The notes under the pieces: generated by a model | Told to the model about the DNA's origin: nothing | Database searches by the model: none | What the model saw: the letters and a program-made list of their open reading frames with translations, nothing else | Shown here: piece after piece, positions 61,648-64,000 of the stretch | Layout of the letters: each line of letters opens with the position of its first letter | Position numbering within the stretch: the stretch's first letter is position 1 | Assembly: GCF_038397785.1 (NCBI RefSeq) | Contig: NZ_CP151642.1 | Coordinates: forward strand, 372,001-436,000 | Reading direction: 5' to 3' | Origin: Salinibacterium sp. TMP30 | Lineage (GTDB): Bacteria; Actinomycetota; Actinomycetes; Actinomycetales; Microbacteriaceae | Length of the DNA: 64,000 bases | Position numbers and translations under genes: made by a program

Positions 61648-61903
61648 TCTTACATTGTGCTTGAATCCGCCGACAACATCTCAAGTTCTTGTCGGTACGG
61701 ACCTCATGATCGGGTCGCTGTTGCGGCTTCGTACCCACAACTGTAAAGAGAAATGCGCCGACAGCGTTTTCAAGCGAGAGGGATAACGGGGGATCGCTGG
61801 GCGGTTGTGGAACAAAACCTGTCTTAGCGTGGAACAAGCTCTAGCAAATTCGAGAAGTGCCCAATGGCCGCAAGGCCACTTCGATTTAATGAAAGGGCCA
61901 CAA

Positions 61904-62014
61904 GTGGCGGTTTCATTCTTTGAAACCGTATTCTTCATTCAATTGATTGAGCACGGAGATCTTGACGAGATCTATCCGTTCGCAGGAGACCCTGATGGCA
62001 TTTCGGGTCGCTGA
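61904..62014 (+). CDS. Putative 36-aa peptide encoded at the element end
   Basis: GTG 61904 with GAAAGG 8 nt upstream opens a 36-residue frame beginning VAVSFFETVFFIQLI. The same frame in the left copy stays open across the differences, and about half the changed codons are silent. The left copy has tRNA-Met in place of the ribosome site. It may instead be a fragment of an older gene or an accident. Confidence 0.3.
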   Translation: MAVSFFETVFFIQLIEHGDLDEIYPFAGDPDGISGR

Positions 62015-62116
62015 TCCTGCCCGAGGCTTCGTTAACGACGAATCAGCCTGCTTTTGGGCAGGCTGAATTGTTTCGGTGAAGCGGTAGCGGAAGTGGTGTC
62101 TATATTTTGGCGCTGA

Positions 62117-62987
62117 TTACCCTGGTGGTGCGGCGGCCTGAGCGGTGACTAGGCGGGCCAGCGGGCGCTTGTTCTCGTCTTTTCGACGGCGTGCACGTAT
62201 GGGCTTCTCGACGGCTTTATCTCGAAGCTTCAATATAAAAGCGGCTATCGAACGCAGGTTGAACGAGCTGATAGCGAGGGCGGGGACGAGATAGTTCGAG
62301 CTAAATCCGCGGCCAGAGCGCTTCCCGCGGTTTCCCAGGTCTTCTCGGTTTGCATCCTTGAACCGCGAGTTGGAGGCTTCGACGAGGTTGCGCATGCCGT
62401 AGTAACTTGCCCACTCTTCGCTCTTGTAGGCGAACCGTTGCAGGTGCTTGAGCGGCTGGAGGCGACGCGACTTACCTCCGCGCTTCTCGGACTTGACGAC
62501 TGTCTCCGGAATCATCAACGGAATCATGATGCTGTTCTTGCCGTTGAGCGGAGCGTGTGGCACGGGGACCCGGTTGGATAGGTGAAGCGTTGGTAGCCGT
62601 CAGGGTCAGGCAGACCCTTGGCAATCATGCGGTAGTGGCTTCGGTTCTTTAGACGAGCGAGGAGGGCGGCGCGTTTCTGGTTGTAGTCGATGACGAGTTC
62701 GACCCCCGCTTTGCGGGCAGGGATATGGAACGTTTCGACTCGACTGTTGTTGTGGGCGCGGTCTGCCATGACGAGAAAACGGTCAAGGTCGAAGGCAGCC
62801 TTGTGTCGCTCAATGAGCTTCATTCCGTGCCCGACGAGCGCGCCGGGCTTATGAAAGCTGATGGCGGTGACGACGGATGGGAACAGCTCGCTTTCAGAAG
62901 GGCGATTCCAGGCTGTTGTTGCTGTTTCGACTTCGTACCCGGCGATATCGGTTTTCGCCCCCTTGCCGTCGTGGTTATCACCGCGAC
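62117..62987 (-). pseudogene. Transposase remnant (right copy)
   Basis: Compared with the 585-residue left transposase, codons 1 to ~245 are missing, codons 346-397 (156 nt) are deleted between VIDY and NQKR, and a 1-nt loss in a G run near 62568 shifts the frame after TYPTGSP. The C-terminal 149 residues read MPHAPLNGKNSIMIPL onward, ending like the left protein (TAQAAAPPG). It cannot make an active enzyme. Confidence 0.9.
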
Positions 62988-63100
62988 AATTTGGATTAAA
63001 TACGGTGGTCAGAGCCCGATTGGGGGGTACAGTTTCTTCAGCAGGCTCGACTTGGCTGTAGGAGTAAGGCCGTCGGAGCTTAACGAAATGGAGCAACACC

Positions 63101-63244
63101 ATGGCAACACTTCTCTGGATCATCGCGGCAATTCTCGTTATTTCTGGCATCGTCGCGATCTTTCGCCGCCAGCTTATCTGGGGCATTGTGCTCATCGTCT
63201 TGGGACTGCTGGTTGGTCCAGGTGGTGTGAGCCTCTTCACCTAA
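63101..63244 (+). CDS. GPGG-motif small membrane protein
   Basis: The 47-residue peptide has two hydrophobic helices (LLWIIAAILVISGIVAIF; LIWGIVLIVLGLLVGPGG) joined by RRQ, with the GPGG motif near its end. This matches a class of tiny actinobacterial membrane proteins of unknown function. AACACC before the ATG is a poor ribosome site. It is the first intact gene past the island. Confidence 0.78.
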   Translation: MATLLWIIAAILVISGIVAIFRRQLIWGIVLIVLGLLVGPGGVSLFT

Positions 63245-63735
63245 GGCCGCGGACCAGCGCGGTATGGAGCGCACGCCGAGTCCTGTGCTTCCCGACCGGG
63301 AGCGTGGGTCAGTAGTCGCTGCGCTGGCTATGTGGTGAGTCGCGGTGTAATGATTCCGCGCTTTTGCTGGTGACAGGGTGTGGCCGGGGGAGGTGCTGTC
63401 GTTCTGCGCCCCCAAGACCGGGTGTTGCGCGTCTCACCCTCTGCCGGATTTCGTCTGCGCGCCAGAGGAGGGCCGACCAGCGCCCCATTCCGGCTGCACT
63501 ACGAAACCAACCGGGACAGGCCCGCGATCGGGGCCGCCGCTCGGTTAATCACTTGTGACCAGGTCGTTTGCATCTAAGAGCTCCTCGGTAGCAACAGCTT
63601 CGGCATAGCCGTTCGCCACGGGTACACCGCGGACGAGAATTGGTCCTGCGTGCGGTTGAACACGACGCCGAAGGCTCCCCGACTGCCCTCACCCCGTTAT
63701 CGCGCTACCCCTATGAGAACCAGTCACCGACCGGC
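63245..63735. other. 491-nt stretch with no confident gene
   Basis: No ORF with a ribosome site is convincing. The minus strand has a 47-codon open frame (63545-63688) ending ATEELLDANDLVTSD that reads like natural protein but has no start, perhaps a C-terminal gene remnant. The rest looks non-coding or decayed. Confidence 0.4.
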
Positions 63736-64000
63736 GCCCTTGAGTCCGCAGCGCTCGTGCTTGCTCTCTGGTGGGTTTGAGTTTATGCGACATGGGTAAC
63801 TAATTGGCTCGACCCGGCACGTTTTCCAGTGCGTGCCGCGGTCATCGGGCTCGCGCTCGTCGGGCTCATCATGAGCGTCTCAATCTTTGAATCATTCGGC
63901 GATCGTGGTCTGACCTTCGCGATCGCGTACGTCGTGCTCCAGATCGGCCGCAAGGTATTCATGATCGCCGCCGTAGCCCGCCATAATCGCGATCTGTCCC
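63736..64000 (+). pseudogene. LtrA-like (low-temperature-requirement A) gene remnant, partial
   Basis: The plus frame reads SAALVLALWWV, a TGA (63778-63780) where a Trp is expected, then VYATWVTNWLDPARFPVRAA and FGDRGLTFAIAYVVLQIGR. This matches the N-terminal membrane region of LtrA-family proteins. The usual start (the E-L-F-F-D-L-V-F segment) is absent upstream. It continues past the window, so only its 5' loss and the in-frame stop are visible. Confidence 0.65.

Larger units (their letters stand above)
43947..62987. mobile_element. Genomic (defence) island bounded by directly repeated insertion elements
   Basis: The left end lies at the last base of tRNA-Met and the right end in a decayed second copy of the same element; corresponding points are 17,953 bp apart. 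Content: transposase/recombinase pair, small HTH gene, type I R-M, Mrr-like and GIY-YIG proteins, unknown ORFs, SIR2-HerA, and DUF4062 pair. Parts are more A+T-rich than the core; 57481-57540 has 27 G+C of 60 by hand count. A single origin for the whole island is inferred. Confidence 0.7.
61900..62987 (-). repeat. Right copy of the direct repeat (decayed element)
   Basis: The first 51 bp (61900-61950) are identical to 43947-43997; identity ends at the tRNA-Met boundary base. The copy carries a frameshifted, internally deleted and 5'-truncated transposase and lacks the recombinase gene. The hairpin at 62045-62064 matches the left one. Homology stops within CACCGCGAC ending at 62987. Confidence 0.85.

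Noticed and set aside
61505-61837. Open frames overlapping the DUF4062 start on either strand
   Set aside because: Basic, motif-free translations with poor starts; shadows of the DUF4062 gene and its leader.
43947-62987. Prophage
   Set aside because: No capsid, terminase, tail, lysis or phage replication genes; the content is transposase, restriction and other defence genes.
63364-63577. Two overlapping plus-strand open frames of ~65 codons
   Set aside because: Arginine-rich, no ribosome site, no motif; the composition is what high-GC non-coding sequence gives by chance.

Overview
The window comes from a moderately high-GC actinobacterium. A tiny bS22/AURKAIP1-type ribosomal protein, a BldC-like regulator, ROK regulators, cytochrome c maturation System II, menaquinone genes, many GTG starts and several probably leaderless genes all fit this. 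Gene content and order suggest the family Microbacteriaceae, but that is inference; no rRNA is present to settle it.

Region 1 (1-4.7 kb) is a sugar or polyol locus: the N-terminal part of a transketolase (minus strand, running off the window), a divergent ROK repressor, and an ascorbate-type PTS (EIIA, EIIB, EIIC) closed by a clear terminator. Region 2 (4.7-21 kb) is mostly housekeeping: a flavin-binding protein, a receiver-less OmpR/PhoB-type regulator with a Cys-rich mini-ORF in its leader, upp, tadA, a cation efflux pump, proC, a ROK plus sugar ABC importer operon, a TrkA/TrkH potassium uptake pair, regulators, bS22, a short archaeal-type AspRS and others.

Region 3 (20.7-38.2 kb) is respiratory. 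A tightly overlapped run (phosphatase, TlpA-like thioredoxin, CcdA, ResB, CcsB) matures c-type cytochromes. It is followed by menC, menB, menE, menA, menD, menF, menG and a polyprenyl diphosphate synthase, which together cover most of menaquinone synthesis, with PPK2 and a ferredoxin-NADP reductase among them. Region 4 (38.2-43.9 kb) holds cardiolipin synthase, a Na+/H+ antiporter, YajQ, an inositol-phosphatase-like protein, an M23 peptidase preceded by a coupled leader ORF, and tRNA-Tyr, tRNA-Thr and tRNA-Met.

Region 5 (43.95-62.99 kb) is a genomic island. It starts at the last base of tRNA-Met and is bounded by two directly repeated, diverged copies of the same insertion element about 18 kb apart. 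The left copy carries an intact DDE transposase translationally coupled to a tyrosine-recombinase-like protein that lacks key catalytic residues. The right copy is a decayed fragment. Between them is a defence cluster: a small HTH protein, a complete type I restriction-modification system (hsdM-hsdS-hsdR) whose specificity subunit has four perfect 12-nt repeats, an Mrr-like nuclease coupled to a GIY-YIG protein, several unknown proteins, a SIR2-HerA pair, and a DUF4062 protein with an unknown partner.

Region 6 (63-64 kb) resumes with a 47-residue GPGG-type membrane protein and a broken ltrA-like remnant. The least explained parts are the DUF4062 pair, the transposase/recombinase unit with its conserved terminus, and three short upstream ORFs.
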